64,000 nucleotides of DNA, from the NCBI GenBank assembly GCA_018434685.1, contig JAHDOV010000015.1, forward strand, positions 1-64,000, in the 5' to 3' direction. Below, piece by piece: positions 41,641 to 52,731 of the stretch (its first letter is position 1; every line of letters begins with the position of its first letter). A program made the translations under genes and the position numbers. The notes below the pieces were generated by a model. It was not told the origin of the DNA. It ran no database searches and saw nothing but the letters and a program-made list of their open reading frames with translations. The stretch comes from Deltaproteobacteria bacterium. GTDB lineage: Bacteria > Desulfobacterota > Desulfomonilia > UBA1062.

Positions 41641-42648
41641 TCAGTGTAAAATCAGCTGTTCCGCTATCTGCACTGCATTGAGTGCGGCACCCTTCCTGAT
41701 ATTGTCGGAGACAATCCACATGGCTATGCCGTTGTTGACGGAGAAGTCTTCTCGGATCCTCCCCACGAAACACTCGTCTCTTCCTGTGGCATAGACGGCA
41801 AGCGGATAAACATTGCTGGCGGGATCGTCTTCCACCTCCACTCCCGGGGTTTCCCCGAGCAGGGTCCTGACCTCTTCGGGGGATATCTTCCGGGCGGTCT
41901 CGATGTTCACCGACTGGGAGTTTGAATAGAAGACCGGAACCTGCACCGAGGTGGCGCAGATGCGGACGTTGTCGTCCTCGAAGATCTTCCGGGTTTCGTT
42001 TGCCAGGTTCATCTCTTCGGCGGTGTAGGCATTTTCGCAGAATTTGTCCATGTGCGGCAGGGCGTTGAAGGCGATCTGATGAGGATACACCTCGGCCCTG
42101 ATTTCCCGGAAGCTGTAGAGATCACGGATCTGTTCGGTGAGTTCATCCACGGCCCGCTGCCCGCAATCCGACACAGCCTGGTACGTCGAGACGACGATGC
42201 GCTTGATCCGTGCCCTCTTGTGTATGGGATAGAGCGGGAGGACCATCTGAATGGTGGAGCAGCCGGGGTTTGCGATAATGCCCTTGTGGAGATAGATCTT
42301 CGGTGCATTGATTTCCGGGATCACCAGGGGGACATCCTCACTCATCCTGAAGGCCGGAGAACTGTCGATGACCACGCCTCCGCCCTTCACGGCGGAGGGC
42401 GCATACTCCCTGCTCACCGCCTCATCGGATGCGAAGAACGAGATATCGACACCACTGAAAGACCCTTTTTCCAGGATACGCACCGGGATCTCCGCACCTC
42501 CGTATTCCACCCCGGCGCCAATCGACTTCTTCGGTTCCAGCAGGATCAGCTCGGTTACGGGGAATGCCCGCTCCTCGAGAATCCTCACCATCTCGGTGCC
42601 CACGGTGCCCGAGGCACCTACTACTGCGACCCTGTATCCTGATGCCAT
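41641..42648 (-). CDS. asd: Aspartate-semialdehyde dehydrogenase
   Basis: A 335-residue enzyme that reduces aspartyl phosphate to aspartate semialdehyde, the entry to lysine, threonine and methionine synthesis. N-terminal NADP site VAVVGASGTVGTEM, active Cys in NPGCSTIQM near 128, and substrate-binding residues in SDCGQRAVDE. GGGGAGAA before the ATG at 42648 sets the start. It is the last biosynthetic gene of the cluster and lies beyond a strong hairpin after leuD, so it may have its own promoter or depend on readthrough. Confidence 0.95.
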   Translation of the reverse strand: MASGYRVAVVGASGTVGTEMVRILEERAFPVTELILLEPKKSIGAGVEYGGAEIPVRILEKGSFSGVDISFFASDEAVSREYAPSAVKGGGVVIDSSPAFRMSEDVPLVIPEINAPKIYLHKGIIANPGCSTIQMVLPLYPIHKRARIKRIVVSTYQAVSDCGQRAVDELTEQIRDLYSFREIRAEVYPHQIAFNALPHMDKFCENAYTAEEMNLANETRKIFEDDNVRICATSVQVPVFYSNSQSVNIETARKISPEEVRTLLGETPGVEVEDDPASNVYPLAVYATGRDECFVGRIREDFSVNNGIAMWIVSDNIRKGAALNAVQIAEQLILH

Positions 42649-42737
42649 CTTTCTTCTCCCCGGTTCTCGATCATTATTGCGCTGCGGTCTTTCTGTTCCA
42701 GCAACCATGGTTTTCGTGCGGGAGTGATTCAAAAACC

Positions 42738-42777
42738 GCAAGGTACCGGGGCACCCCAAACTGCCCCGGTACCTTGC
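42738..42777 (-). terminator. Strong hairpin between leuD and asd
   Basis: A perfect 16-bp stem GCAAGGTACCGGGGCA/TGCCCCGGTACCTTGC with an 8-nt loop. On the minus strand it is followed by GGTTTTTG, a short U-tract, so it fits an intrinsic terminator or attenuator after leuD. Confidence 0.7.
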
Positions 42778-42840
42778 CTACACCGTATACGGTGAACCCT
42801 GTTCGCTAAAAACCTCTCACCTGCCGCCCGGAACCTGTGC

Positions 42841-43335
42841 TTATATTCCCCCGGTTTTCCTGATATGTTCGATGAGACCGCCGTCTTCGATCAGCTTCTG
42901 CATGAAGGGAGGAATGGGTTTCGACTCGTACTGTTTCCCTGTCGTGAGGTCTGTTATGATCCCGCTTGAAGCATCGACCTCGACGACATCCCCCTGGCTG
43001 ATCTCTCCGGAGGCCTCGTCGGATTCGAATATGGGCAGTCCCATATTGAAGCTGTTGCGGAAAAAGATCCTCGCGAAGCTCGAGGCGATGACGCAGCTCA
43101 CCCCGGCTGCCTTTATGGCGATGGGGGCATGCTCGCGCGATGATCCGCAGCCGAAGTTCTTGCCGGCAACGATAATATCACCCTTGTTCAGCATGGAGTA
43201 AAACTCCGGGTCGGCGTCTTCCATGCAGTGCTTCTTCAGCTCCTCGGGGTCTGAGGTGTTCAGGTACCGTGCCGGGATGATCGCATCGGTGTCGATGTCA
43301 TCTCCGAACAGGAATGCTCTTCCTTTAAAGATCAT
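42841..43335 (-). CDS. leuD: 3-isopropylmalate dehydratase small subunit
   Basis: A 164-residue small subunit of the leucine-pathway isomerase. It begins [20 protein letters not shown] and has [21 protein letters not shown] near 62, the usual substrate-binding stretch, and [12 protein letters not shown] near 98. AGGAGG 7 nt before the ATG at 43335 sets the start; it overlaps the leuC stop by 4 bp. The short size fits the type made by archaea and many anaerobes. Confidence 0.95.
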   Translation of the reverse strand: MIFKGRAFLFGDDIDTDAIIPARYLNTSDPEELKKHCMEDADPEFYSMLNKGDIIVAGKNFGCGSSREHAPIAIKAAGVSCVIASSFARIFFRNSFNMGLPIFESDEASGEISQGDVVEVDASSGIITDLTTGKQYESKPIPPFMQKLIEDGGLIEHIRKTGGI

Positions 43336-44597
43336 GATAGTACCTCCTGGGGGGATGAGATCTTGCCGGTAATGGCAGAGGCTGCCGCAATGGCCGGTCC
43401 GGACAGATAGACCTCGCTCTTCGGGTCGCCCATGCGTCCCACGAAGTTCCGGTTTGTCGTGGCCAGGGCCTTTTCTCCTCTTGCAAGGATGCCCATGTGC
43501 CCGCCAAGACACGGCCCGCAGGTGGGGGGACCGATGATCGCCCCGGCATCGAGGAATATCTTGATGAGCCCTTCGTCTTCCGCATTCCTGAAGATCTCTG
43601 GAGTTGCGGGCAGGACGATGCACCGAAGCCCTCTGGCAACCTTTCGGCCGTCCATGATGCGTGCGGCGATCCTGAGATCCTCGATCCTGCCGTTCGTGCA
43701 CGACCCGATCACCACCTGGTCGATACGCACCTCGCCCACCTCGCTGATTCCCCTGGAGTTTTCCGGCAGGTGGGGAAAGGCGACCTGCGGTTCGATATTG
43801 GCACAGTCATATTCCTTCCTGGAGACATAGGCGGCATCCGGGTCGCTCTCATACAGGGTATAGGGCCTCCTGGCGCGCACCTTGACATAGGCCTCGGTCT
43901 TTTCGTCGGCAGGGATGATCCCGGCCTTTGCCCCGGCCTCGATAGCCATGTTGGACATGGTGAGCCGGTTGCTCAAATCGAGCGACGAGACTGCCGGACC
44001 GTCGATCTCGAGCACATGGTACAGCCCGCCGTCCACACCGATATCACCGATGAGGTAGAGTATGAGATCCTTTCCCCCAACCCAGGGCTGGAGCGTGCCG
44101 TTGAAGGTGAACTTCATGGTGGATGGCACCTTGATCCAGGCCTGACCGGTCAGGATGGCAGCAGCCAGGTCTGTGCTGCCGACCCCGGTGGCAAAGGCAC
44201 CCAGCGCACCGTACGTACACGTGTGGCTGTCGGCGCCGATGATGAAATCTCCCGGCAGGACCAAGCCCTTTTCCGGCAGCAGGGCGTGCTCCACGCCGAC
44301 CTCGCCGCCGTCAAAGAAATTGGTGATCTTCTGTTCGCGGGCAAAGTCCCGCACCATCTTGCACTGGTTAGCCGAGGCGATATCCTTGTTCGGGGTGAAA
44401 TGATCGAGGACAAAGACCACCTTTCCCGTATCGGCAACACGGTTCAGTCCGCTCGCCTTGAATGCCTGTATGGCAACAGGTGCCGTTATATCGTTCGCAA
44501 GGGCGACATCGACGTTAACCTTGATAATATCGCCCGGCTTGAATTCCTGTGTGTCGGTATGAGCTGCAAGTATCTTTTCGGCAAGTGTCATTCCCAA
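43332..44597 (-). CDS. leuC: 3-isopropylmalate dehydratase large subunit
   Basis: A 421-residue aconitase-family subunit carrying a [4Fe-4S] cluster. Cluster Cys are seen in GSCTNGR (near 299) and [14 protein letters not shown] (near 360). [19 protein letters not shown] is the substrate loop. The shorter (~420 aa) type pairs with the 164-aa LeuD. GGAGG spaced 9 nt favours a TTG start at 44597, two codons before an ATG. Confidence 0.95.
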   Translation of the reverse strand: MGMTLAEKILAAHTDTQEFKPGDIIKVNVDVALANDITAPVAIQAFKASGLNRVADTGKVVFVLDHFTPNKDIASANQCKMVRDFAREQKITNFFDGGEVGVEHALLPEKGLVLPGDFIIGADSHTCTYGALGAFATGVGSTDLAAAILTGQAWIKVPSTMKFTFNGTLQPWVGGKDLILYLIGDIGVDGGLYHVLEIDGPAVSSLDLSNRLTMSNMAIEAGAKAGIIPADEKTEAYVKVRARRPYTLYESDPDAAYVSRKEYDCANIEPQVAFPHLPENSRGISEVGEVRIDQVVIGSCTNGRIEDLRIAARIMDGRKVARGLRCIVLPATPEIFRNAEDEGLIKIFLDAGAIIGPPTCGPCLGGHMGILARGEKALATTNRNFVGRMGDPKSEVYLSGPAIAAASAITGKISSPQEVLS

Positions 44598-44612
44598 TGA
44601 ATCGTTCCTCCT

Positions 44613-46160
44613 TTAGAGATGTGGTGTGTCTGTGAGTCGCTTGGTCTTCAGGAATTCCATCCTGTTCATGGCGTTTATCAGGGCCTTTGCGGCGGCAACG
44701 AGAATATCCGGATCCGAGCCCTGACCGGTGGAGACCATATCCCTGTCCATGAGCTCGACCGTGACCTCACCCTGGGCATCGGTACCGCCGGTGATGGAGC
44801 TTACGGAAAACCGCTTGAGCTCGGCATTGAAACCGGTCATTCTGATGATGGTCTTGTACAGGGCATCCACCGGACCATTCCCGAATCCTGCCTCCAGGAT
44901 GGTCTCGTTATCCACCACGAGCTGTACCGTGGCAGTGGGCACCGCCACGGTGCCGGAATTGACATTGATATGTTTGAGTTCGTACTTGTCCGGGACCCGG
45001 TATATCTCTTCCAGAACGATGGCCTCGATATCCGCATCGTAGATCTCTTTCTTCCGGTCGGATATCTCTTTGAACCGGTTGAAGACCTTGAGGATCTCCT
45101 GCTCGCTCAGGTGATAGCCCAGGAACTCCAGGCGCTTGCCCAGGGCATGTTTACCGGAGTGTTTTCCCAGCACCAGGTGGGACTTTCCGATGCCCACGGC
45201 CTCGGGGGTCATGATCTCGTAGGTGGACCGTTCCTTCAGGTATCCGTCCTGATGAATGCCCGCCTCATGGGCAAAGGCATTCGCCCCGACTATGGCCTTG
45301 TTGGGCTGCACCGGGATGCCGGTAATACGGGACACGAGACGGCTCGTCGGATAGATCTGGGTGGTATCAATGCCGGTATAGAGGTTGTAGAGGTCTTTTC
45401 TCACGTTGAAGATCATGACCGCCTCTTCGAGCGAGGTGTTGCCGGCACGCTCTCCAATCCCGTTGATGGTGCACTCGATCTGACGTGCCCCGGCCTGTAC
45501 GGCTGAAAGTGAATTCGAGGTGGCAAGGCCCAGGTCGTTGTGGCAGTGAACACTCACCGTTACATTCTCGATGCCGCTGACGTTTTTCCGGAGATAGCTC
45601 ACCAGGTTGTAGAATTCATGCGGGTTCGTATACCCGACCGTATCCGGCACATTTATCGTATCCGCCCCGGCCTCGATGGCTGCACTGAACACATCCACCA
45701 GGAAATCCCAATCGGACCGCGTGGCATCCTCTGCAGAGAATTCAACGCTCGGCGAGAGTTCATGACAGATGCCCACTGAATTCCGGACCGAAGCGAGCAC
45801 CTCGTCCTTTGACATGCGCAGTTTATACTGCAGATGAATATCAGAGGTGGCAATGAAGGTATGGAGGCCGGGCCGGGCCGCATGCTTCACGGCATTCCAT
45901 GCTGTATGGATGTCATCCTCGCGCGTCCTGCACAGCCCGATAACGATCGGCTTGTGAACCTCGCCGGCTACTGCCTGGACCGCATCGAAATCGCCGGGAG
46001 AAGAAACGGGAAAACCTGCCTCGATCTTGTCGACCCCCAGGATCTCCAGCTGTTTGGCAACAAGGACCTTCTCGTGCACATCCATGCTCGCGCCGGGAGA
46101 CTGCTCCCCATCACGCAGCGTGGTGTCAAATATTATGATCCTGTCCGGAGACGCCTTCAT
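44613..46160 (-). CDS. leuA: 2-isopropylmalate synthase
   Basis: A 515-residue enzyme condensing acetyl-CoA with 2-ketoisovalerate, the first step to leucine. It begins IIIFDTTLRDGEQSPGASM, has HCHNDLGLATSNS near 205 (metal-binding HxH) and GIGERAGNTSLEE near 237, and a C-terminal LeuA dimer/regulatory domain (about 375-500) that usually senses leucine. Its start overlaps the 3' end of pssA by 35 bp, which suggests translational coupling. Confidence 0.95.
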   Translation of the reverse strand: MKASPDRIIIFDTTLRDGEQSPGASMDVHEKVLVAKQLEILGVDKIEAGFPVSSPGDFDAVQAVAGEVHKPIVIGLCRTREDDIHTAWNAVKHAARPGLHTFIATSDIHLQYKLRMSKDEVLASVRNSVGICHELSPSVEFSAEDATRSDWDFLVDVFSAAIEAGADTINVPDTVGYTNPHEFYNLVSYLRKNVSGIENVTVSVHCHNDLGLATSNSLSAVQAGARQIECTINGIGERAGNTSLEEAVMIFNVRKDLYNLYTGIDTTQIYPTSRLVSRITGIPVQPNKAIVGANAFAHEAGIHQDGYLKERSTYEIMTPEAVGIGKSHLVLGKHSGKHALGKRLEFLGYHLSEQEILKVFNRFKEISDRKKEIYDADIEAIVLEEIYRVPDKYELKHINVNSGTVAVPTATVQLVVDNETILEAGFGNGPVDALYKTIIRMTGFNAELKRFSVSSITGGTDAQGEVTVELMDRDMVSTGQGSDPDILVAAAKALINAMNRMEFLKTKRLTDTPHL

Positions 46161-46914
46161 GTTCTTCCCCTGTACCGTGTTTCCTCTCCCTGATGTACTC
46201 CCTGATCGCAGTGATCCAGTTCCAGATGGTCCCCCCGACGATAAAGGTCATGGTAAGGACAAAGATCATCAACTCGGGAGCAAGTGCCACTACCACAAGA
46301 AGGAGAAGCCCGGCAACCAGAAGTTGGAAAGGGTGAGCCTTTATGTAGCCGATGCTCTTGAAGCTGGGGAAATGGATCGTGCTGACCATCATGAAAGAAA
46401 GGACATACATGCCTCCCAGCACGGCCATGGAGGGGATCGGCCCGACCACTTCCTTGGACAGGAGCACAACGCCCGAGACCGCAGCGGCGGCAATGGGGAT
46501 GGGCAGCCCGGTAAACGATGTCAGATTATGGGAGGTATCGGTGTTGAAACGGGCGAGCCTGAGCGCACCGCATGCCACAAAGAGAAAACTCGCAAGGAAC
46601 CCGAATCTCCCGTACTGGTTCAGCTGCCAGAGAAACGCCATGATGGCCGGTGATACCCCGAAGGCCACGATGTCGGAGAGCGAATCATATTCCTTGCCGA
46701 ATTCCGAGGTGGAATTGGTTGCACGGGCCACCCTCCCATCGATGCCGTCGATGAACCCGGCAATGAGGATGAGCACCGCTGCCATGTAGTAATTTCCCTT
46801 GAGGGAAAAGGCAATGGAATAGAACCCGCAGAACAGGCTCATGGTCGTGATGAAATTCGGAAGAAACGGTACGGTCCGCTTGGGCTTGTCTTTCCTGAAC
46901 CGGGATCTCTTCAT
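46126..46914 (-). CDS. pssA: CDP-diacylglycerol-serine O-phosphatidyltransferase
   Basis: A 262-residue membrane enzyme making phosphatidylserine from CDP-diacylglycerol and serine. The CDP-alcohol phosphatidyltransferase signature DG-x2-AR-x8-G-x3-D-x3-D is seen as DGIDGRVARATNSTSEFGKE followed by YDSLSD (about 55-80). About six to eight helices follow. Its 5' end overlaps the psd stop by 4 bp and its 3' end overlaps leuA. Confidence 0.93.
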   Translation of the reverse strand: MKRSRFRKDKPKRTVPFLPNFITTMSLFCGFYSIAFSLKGNYYMAAVLILIAGFIDGIDGRVARATNSTSEFGKEYDSLSDIVAFGVSPAIMAFLWQLNQYGRFGFLASFLFVACGALRLARFNTDTSHNLTSFTGLPIPIAAAAVSGVVLLSKEVVGPIPSMAVLGGMYVLSFMMVSTIHFPSFKSIGYIKAHPFQLLVAGLLLLVVVALAPELMIFVLTMTFIVGGTIWNWITAIREYIRERKHGTGEEHEGVSGQDHNI

Positions 46915-47527
46915 CTTCCAGTCCTCCCGAGTACGGTCTGTCCGGCAAAGGTCTTCTCACCCTTTTTCACCATGACCTCCACCCCGTCGGGGAGGTAACA
47001 TTCAAGGAGAGAACCAAACCGGATGAGACCGAACTTCTGTCCTGCCTCCAGCGCATCTCCGGGTTCAGGCCAGCAGGAAATCCTCCGGGCAACCATCCCT
47101 GCAACCTGGTCTACCCTGAAGACACCGGCTTCATTCCTGATATAGAGAATCATGCGCTCGTTGTCCGGGGTCTTCTTGCCCATGTTGGCCATGTGAAATT
47201 TTCCCGGGCAATACCGTTTGTCGATCACTGTGCCGCGTACGGGCGAACGGTTTACGTGGACGCTGAAGACCGACATGAAGATTGAAACCTTTGTGCAGGG
47301 ACCGACCTGCTCTTCCTCGCAGGCGGCAACAATATCCAGCACGGTGCCGTCTGCAGGAGATATGACCAGATCGTCCCCCTCGGGGACGATCCTGTCCGGG
47401 TCACGGAAAAACCAGGTGACGAATGCAACGGGCAAGAGCCCCAACAGCCGCACCGGGGTAAGGTAAAGCAGCAACGAGAGCACAGCCGAGATGACGATAA
47501 AGGGAAGGCCCTCCTTGCGGATACCCA

Positions 47528-47528
<1 letters not shown>
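46911..47528 (-). CDS. psd: Phosphatidylserine decarboxylase
   Basis: A 205-residue enzyme converting phosphatidylserine to phosphatidylethanolamine in the inner membrane. It is of the short bacterial/archaeal type. VFSVHVNRSPVRG near 98 is the conserved core, and LIRFGSLLECYLP near 174 includes the Gly-Ser pair where self-cleavage makes the pyruvoyl group. An N-terminal double helix anchors it. AAGGAG before the ATG at 47528 sets the start. It makes a pair with pssA. Confidence 0.93.
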
Positions 47529-49041
<1,513 letters not shown>

Positions 49042-49049
49042 CGAATACC

Positions 49050-50747
49050 TCACACAAGCAGCATGTTGTTGATCGGCGCACCTGCCGGGACCATCGGGTA
49101 TACGTCCTCTTCGGGTTCCACGACGAAATCCACGAATACCGGCCCCTTGATCGCAAGCGCCTGCTGTATGGCATCTTTCACGTCACCGGGGTTTTCCACC
49201 CTGAGGCCCCTGGCCCCATAGGCCTCGGCAAGCTTCACGTAATCGGGAGAAACCGCGAGCGAGGTCTGCGAATAGCGCTTCTTGTAGAAGAGGGCCTGCC
49301 ACTGGCGTACCATCCCGAGATACCCGTTGTTGAGGATCATGACCTTGACCGGGAGATTGTACTGCACCACTGTTGCAAGCTCCTGGATATTCATCTGGAT
49401 CGATCCGTCGCCCGCGATATCGATCACGGTACGGTCGGGAAAGGCAACCTGGGCGCCGATGGCTGCGGGAAACCCGTATCCCATGGTCCCCAGTCCGCCG
49501 GAGGTCAGGAAGAGCCTGGGCTCCTGGAACTTGTAGAACTGTGCGGTCCACATCTGGTTCTGCCCCACCTCGGTGGAGATGATGGTGTCGTCAGGGGCGA
49601 GCTTGTCTATCATCTCGATCACGTACTGGGGTTTGATTGCACTGCCCTGGGAATATTTCAGCGGCTGATCCTTCTTCCACTTGTCAATGCACTCCAGCCA
49701 CGGCCTGATGTGATCATGCAGTTCCCTGATCTCGTCTTTCTGTTCCCGGATCTGCGAGAGCATGCCCTGGAGGACCATCTTGCAGTCACCCACCACCGGG
49801 AGATCGACCTTCACGTTCTTGGAAATGGAGGTGGGATCGATATCGATATGGATGATCTTGGCCTTCGGGGCGAATTCATCGATCTTGCCCGTGACACGAT
49901 CATCGAACCGGGCACCGATGGCGATGAGACAATCCGTATCGGTCACTGCCATGTTTGCGGCATAGGTCCCGTGCATGCCGAGCATGCCCAGGGAAAGCGG
50001 GTCTCCCGAGGGGAACGCGCCGAGGCCCATCAACGTCGTGGTTACCGGCACCTGCATCGTGCGGGCAAAGTTCACCAGCTCTTCGGAGGCGTTCGAGTGT
50101 ATGACGCCACCGCCTGCATAGATGACGGGCTTGTTGCTCTTGAGGATCAGGTCGACGATCCTCTTGATCTGCCCGAGATGGCCCTTGTAGGTGGGACAAT
50201 AACTGTCCAGCTCCACCTTGTCGGGGTACTTGAACGCGATGGTATCTTTCATGATGTCTTTGGGAAGATCCACGAGAACAGGCCCTGACCTGCCGGTGCG
50301 TGCAATATAAAAGGCCTCTTTTATTACCCGTGCCAGATCGGCAATGTCTTTCACGAGATAGTTATGCTTTGTACACGGTCTCGTGATTCCGACGATGTCT
50401 GCTTCCTGGAAGGCATCGTTGCCGATGAGATGGGTGGGCACCTGGCCGGTGAAGATTACCACCGGGATAGAGTCCATATATGCAGTCGCTATACCGGTAA
50501 CGGTATTGGTCGCCCCGGGGCCCGAGGTGACCAGGCAGACGCCTACCTTTCCGCTCGAACGGGCATACCCGTCGGCCGCATGGACAGCTCCCTGTTCATG
50601 CCTGGTCAGGATAAACTCGATATCCGGTGCATCCATGATGGCATCGAAGATATCGAGTACCGCACCGCCGGGAAAACCAAAAACGTGCTTTACCCCTTCA
50701 CAACGCAACGCCTCAATAAAGGCGCATGCGCCAGATAACCTTTTCAT
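49050..50747 (-). CDS. ilvB: Acetolactate synthase large (catalytic) subunit
   Basis: A 565-residue thiamine-diphosphate enzyme making acetolactate and acetohydroxybutyrate. The catalytic Glu is in [15 protein letters not shown] near 50, and the ThDP/Mg motif is [20 protein letters not shown] (about 443-462) ending in NNGYLG. Three domains have the usual lengths. It is the first enzyme gene in the operon, after a small DUF465 gene. Confidence 0.96.
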   Translation of the reverse strand: MKRLSGACAFIEALRCEGVKHVFGFPGGAVLDIFDAIMDAPDIEFILTRHEQGAVHAADGYARSSGKVGVCLVTSGPGATNTVTGIATAYMDSIPVVIFTGQVPTHLIGNDAFQEADIVGITRPCTKHNYLVKDIADLARVIKEAFYIARTGRSGPVLVDLPKDIMKDTIAFKYPDKVELDSYCPTYKGHLGQIKRIVDLILKSNKPVIYAGGGVIHSNASEELVNFARTMQVPVTTTLMGLGAFPSGDPLSLGMLGMHGTYAANMAVTDTDCLIAIGARFDDRVTGKIDEFAPKAKIIHIDIDPTSISKNVKVDLPVVGDCKMVLQGMLSQIREQKDEIRELHDHIRPWLECIDKWKKDQPLKYSQGSAIKPQYVIEMIDKLAPDDTIISTEVGQNQMWTAQFYKFQEPRLFLTSGGLGTMGYGFPAAIGAQVAFPDRTVIDIAGDGSIQMNIQELATVVQYNLPVKVMILNNGYLGMVRQWQALFYKKRYSQTSLAVSPDYVKLAEAYGARGLRVENPGDVKDAIQQALAIKGPVFVDFVVEPEEDVYPMVPAGAPINNMLLV

Positions 50748-50777
50748 AATGAATCCTCGTTTACTACAACAAGTGTT

Positions 50778-51002
50778 CTATGCTTCCCGGTGCTTCCGGA
50801 GAATCTCTTCGATCTGGTCTTTACCTGAAAGCTTAAGTTTCTGAATCTCTTTTCTCCTCAGTTCTTCTTCGGTACTGAGATATCTTCGTTTATTCAACTG
50901 CTCAAGCTTTTCTTCAAAATCAAGGTGTTCATCCCAAAGCCTCTTGAGCTCCTGGTCTTTTGGGATGAGTTTACGAATGAGCTGTAAATCGCCTTCTTCC
51001 AT
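50778..51002 (-). CDS. DUF465 (YdcH/SlyX-like) small helical protein
   Basis: A 74-residue protein, mostly one long charged helix pair: LIPKDQELKRLWDEHLDFEE, then KLEQLNKRRYLSTEEELRRK. This is the DUF465 pattern. GAGGGGAAAAGT precedes the ATG at 51002. It is the first gene of the branched-chain operon. Function unknown; DUF465 proteins are often small coiled-coil proteins. Confidence 0.85.
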   Translation of the reverse strand: MEEGDLQLIRKLIPKDQELKRLWDEHLDFEEKLEQLNKRRYLSTEEELRRKEIQKLKLSGKDQIEEILRKHREA

Positions 51003-51036
51003 ATACTTTTCCCCTCCAATTTCTTGGTAAACATCA

Positions 51037-51065
51037 TGTAGACCACATATATCGTATCCTGTCAA
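51037..51065 (-). promoter_or_regulatory. Candidate promoter of the branched-chain biosynthesis operon
   Basis: On the minus strand a perfect TTGACA (51060-51065), a 17-bp spacer and TCTACA (51037-51042) lie about 35 bp before the DUF465 gene. No T-box or peptide attenuator was seen in the short leader. Confidence 0.5.
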
Positions 51066-51145
51066 CAACCGCAATCTCCTCTGTGAAGTCTTGAAATTAA
51101 AGCACTTCACAAGCCCGGGGCTTATCTGTTATAGGAGATGGGCAC

Positions 51146-52039
51146 ATGATAGTAACCACACCAGGAAAAATCACTGACGGACTGTACCTCCTCGGCAATG
51201 TCGGCTACCCTTCATTTCTGGTCAACGCTGCCAGGCCCGCCATGTTCGACGCCGGGGTCAGCCCCATGGGCCGTTCCTACCTGGAGGACCTCATCCCCCT
51301 GCTCTCCTCCGGCCCGGTGCAGCATATCTTCTTTACCCACTCGCACTATGACCACACCGGGGCCTACGGATATCTCAAGAGGCACTTCCCGGCGCTGCAG
51401 GCAGGTGCCCACCCGAGGGTTTCCAAGGTGATGCAGAGCGCCTCGGCGGTCAGGACCATGGTGGAGCTGAGCAACAGGGCGCGGGATCTCTTCGGTGACA
51501 CGACAGAGGAGACGGCCTTTGTCACGCCCGAGATGAGCATCACCCTGGAAGATGGCGACGTGATCGACCTGGGAGGCGGCTTCACAGCAACGGTCCTCGA
51601 GACTCCCGGCCATACGCGGGACTCCATCACCTTCTACCTGGAACCCCTCGGTGCTGTCATTCCCGGCGAAGCCCTTGGTGTGGCGCAACCGAACGGAGAG
51701 ATCTTTCCCGAGTTTCTCACCGACTACGAGTCATACCTCTCCTCTGCCCGCAGGATCATCGAGATGAAACCGGAAATGATCCTCATGCCACACGGGTACA
51801 GCCTTACCGGCAGTGATGCCCGGAACTTCCTCAACAGGGTCATCCCCGCGGCCCACTCCTGGAGTGAGATGATTGCCACGGCGCTCGAAAGAAACGGCTC
51901 GGATATCGACCTGACGACCCGGGACCTGTTCGACCGGCTCTATGATCCCCGGAAAGTGGGCCAGGAAGTCAATGCCTTCAGGATAAACCTGCGGGCAAAG
52001 GTATCGTGCATAGCGAGGATCGCTGAGAGCGAAAACTAG
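51146..52039 (+). CDS. Metallo-beta-lactamase-fold hydrolase 1
   Basis: A 297-residue hydrolase. The zinc motif HSHYDH is at 65-70, with a further His in TPGHTRDS near 152-158 and a terminal His in MPHGYS near 214. The ~80 residues after the core form a helical lid, as in LACTB2/glyoxalase-II-like members. AGGAG 8 nt before the ATG. The substrate is not clear. It is divergent from the branched-chain operon. Confidence 0.87.
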   Translation: MIVTTPGKITDGLYLLGNVGYPSFLVNAARPAMFDAGVSPMGRSYLEDLIPLLSSGPVQHIFFTHSHYDHTGAYGYLKRHFPALQAGAHPRVSKVMQSASAVRTMVELSNRARDLFGDTTEETAFVTPEMSITLEDGDVIDLGGGFTATVLETPGHTRDSITFYLEPLGAVIPGEALGVAQPNGEIFPEFLTDYESYLSSARRIIEMKPEMILMPHGYSLTGSDARNFLNRVIPAAHSWSEMIATALERNGSDIDLTTRDLFDRLYDPRKVGQEVNAFRINLRAKVSCIARIAESEN

Positions 52040-52124
52040 AGGGTTGATGACCTGGTCATTCGCCCGGGTACCCTACGGGCTGAAGTCCTCGCCTACCCCC
52101 GCCCGAAGAGAAGCCTGCTTGATT

Positions 52125-52541
52125 TCAGAGATAGAGCTTAAAGAACACATGGACCAGTGCCGAAACAGACACGGCAAAGGCCAGCGCCCGGTGAACACTC
52201 AGCCACCATGCCCTCAGGTTCCTGTTCAGGTAATATCCGTACATACCCAGGCCGGCAACCGCAACCAGGAGCGCGGCAGTTGCCAGGCCTGAAAGTGAGA
52301 TCCCGGCGAACACAACGGCCAAAGCGGCATGCAACGGCAGGATCAGGAGGGCTGCCAGGCCGAAGAACCGGTGTCTTCGGACCATCTTCTGCATGAACCG
52401 CCGGTATGCATCGGCAAAGTCCTTATACGATGCCGGCAGCCTCTTGACGTAATCCCTGCTGATCTGTTTCAGGAAGAAGTTTGACAGGGCCAGCATCAGC
52501 GCTGCCAGAACGATCGAGCCTGCAATCCGTGTGAGTATCAT
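52125..52541 (-). CDS. Four-helix membrane protein with conserved His, possible heme b protein
   Basis: A 138-residue protein with four hydrophobic helices. His residues lie in or next to helices in the pattern RRHRFFG, LPLHAALA, SVHRALAF and SALVHVFFK, which is compatible with bis-His heme ligation as in cytochrome b561/ferric reductase-like domains. This is inferred from helix and His spacing only. No partner gene is adjacent. Confidence 0.55.
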   Translation of the reverse strand: MILTRIAGSIVLAALMLALSNFFLKQISRDYVKRLPASYKDFADAYRRFMQKMVRRHRFFGLAALLILPLHAALAVVFAGISLSGLATAALLVAVAGLGMYGYYLNRNLRAWWLSVHRALAFAVSVSALVHVFFKLYL

Positions 52542-52731
52542 GCAAAATATCCTTCAATATATCCGTTATTACACCTGTTGTCTGTAGATATGAGCATATC
52601 CGAATCTGCCGGGAAGGCGCAACGAAAAAAGATCTTTCGTGAGCATATTGTACCATGGGGAGATTCAGCGGGTTTCACTCAAGGGGAAAGGGTCTTTCGC
52701 CGAAGAGAGAACACAGAAGGAATGATCAACC

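Noticed and set aside
51003-51145. T-box or leader-peptide attenuator for the branched-chain operon
   Set aside because: The leader after the predicted promoter is too short, with no T-box motif and no run of Leu/Ile/Val codons.
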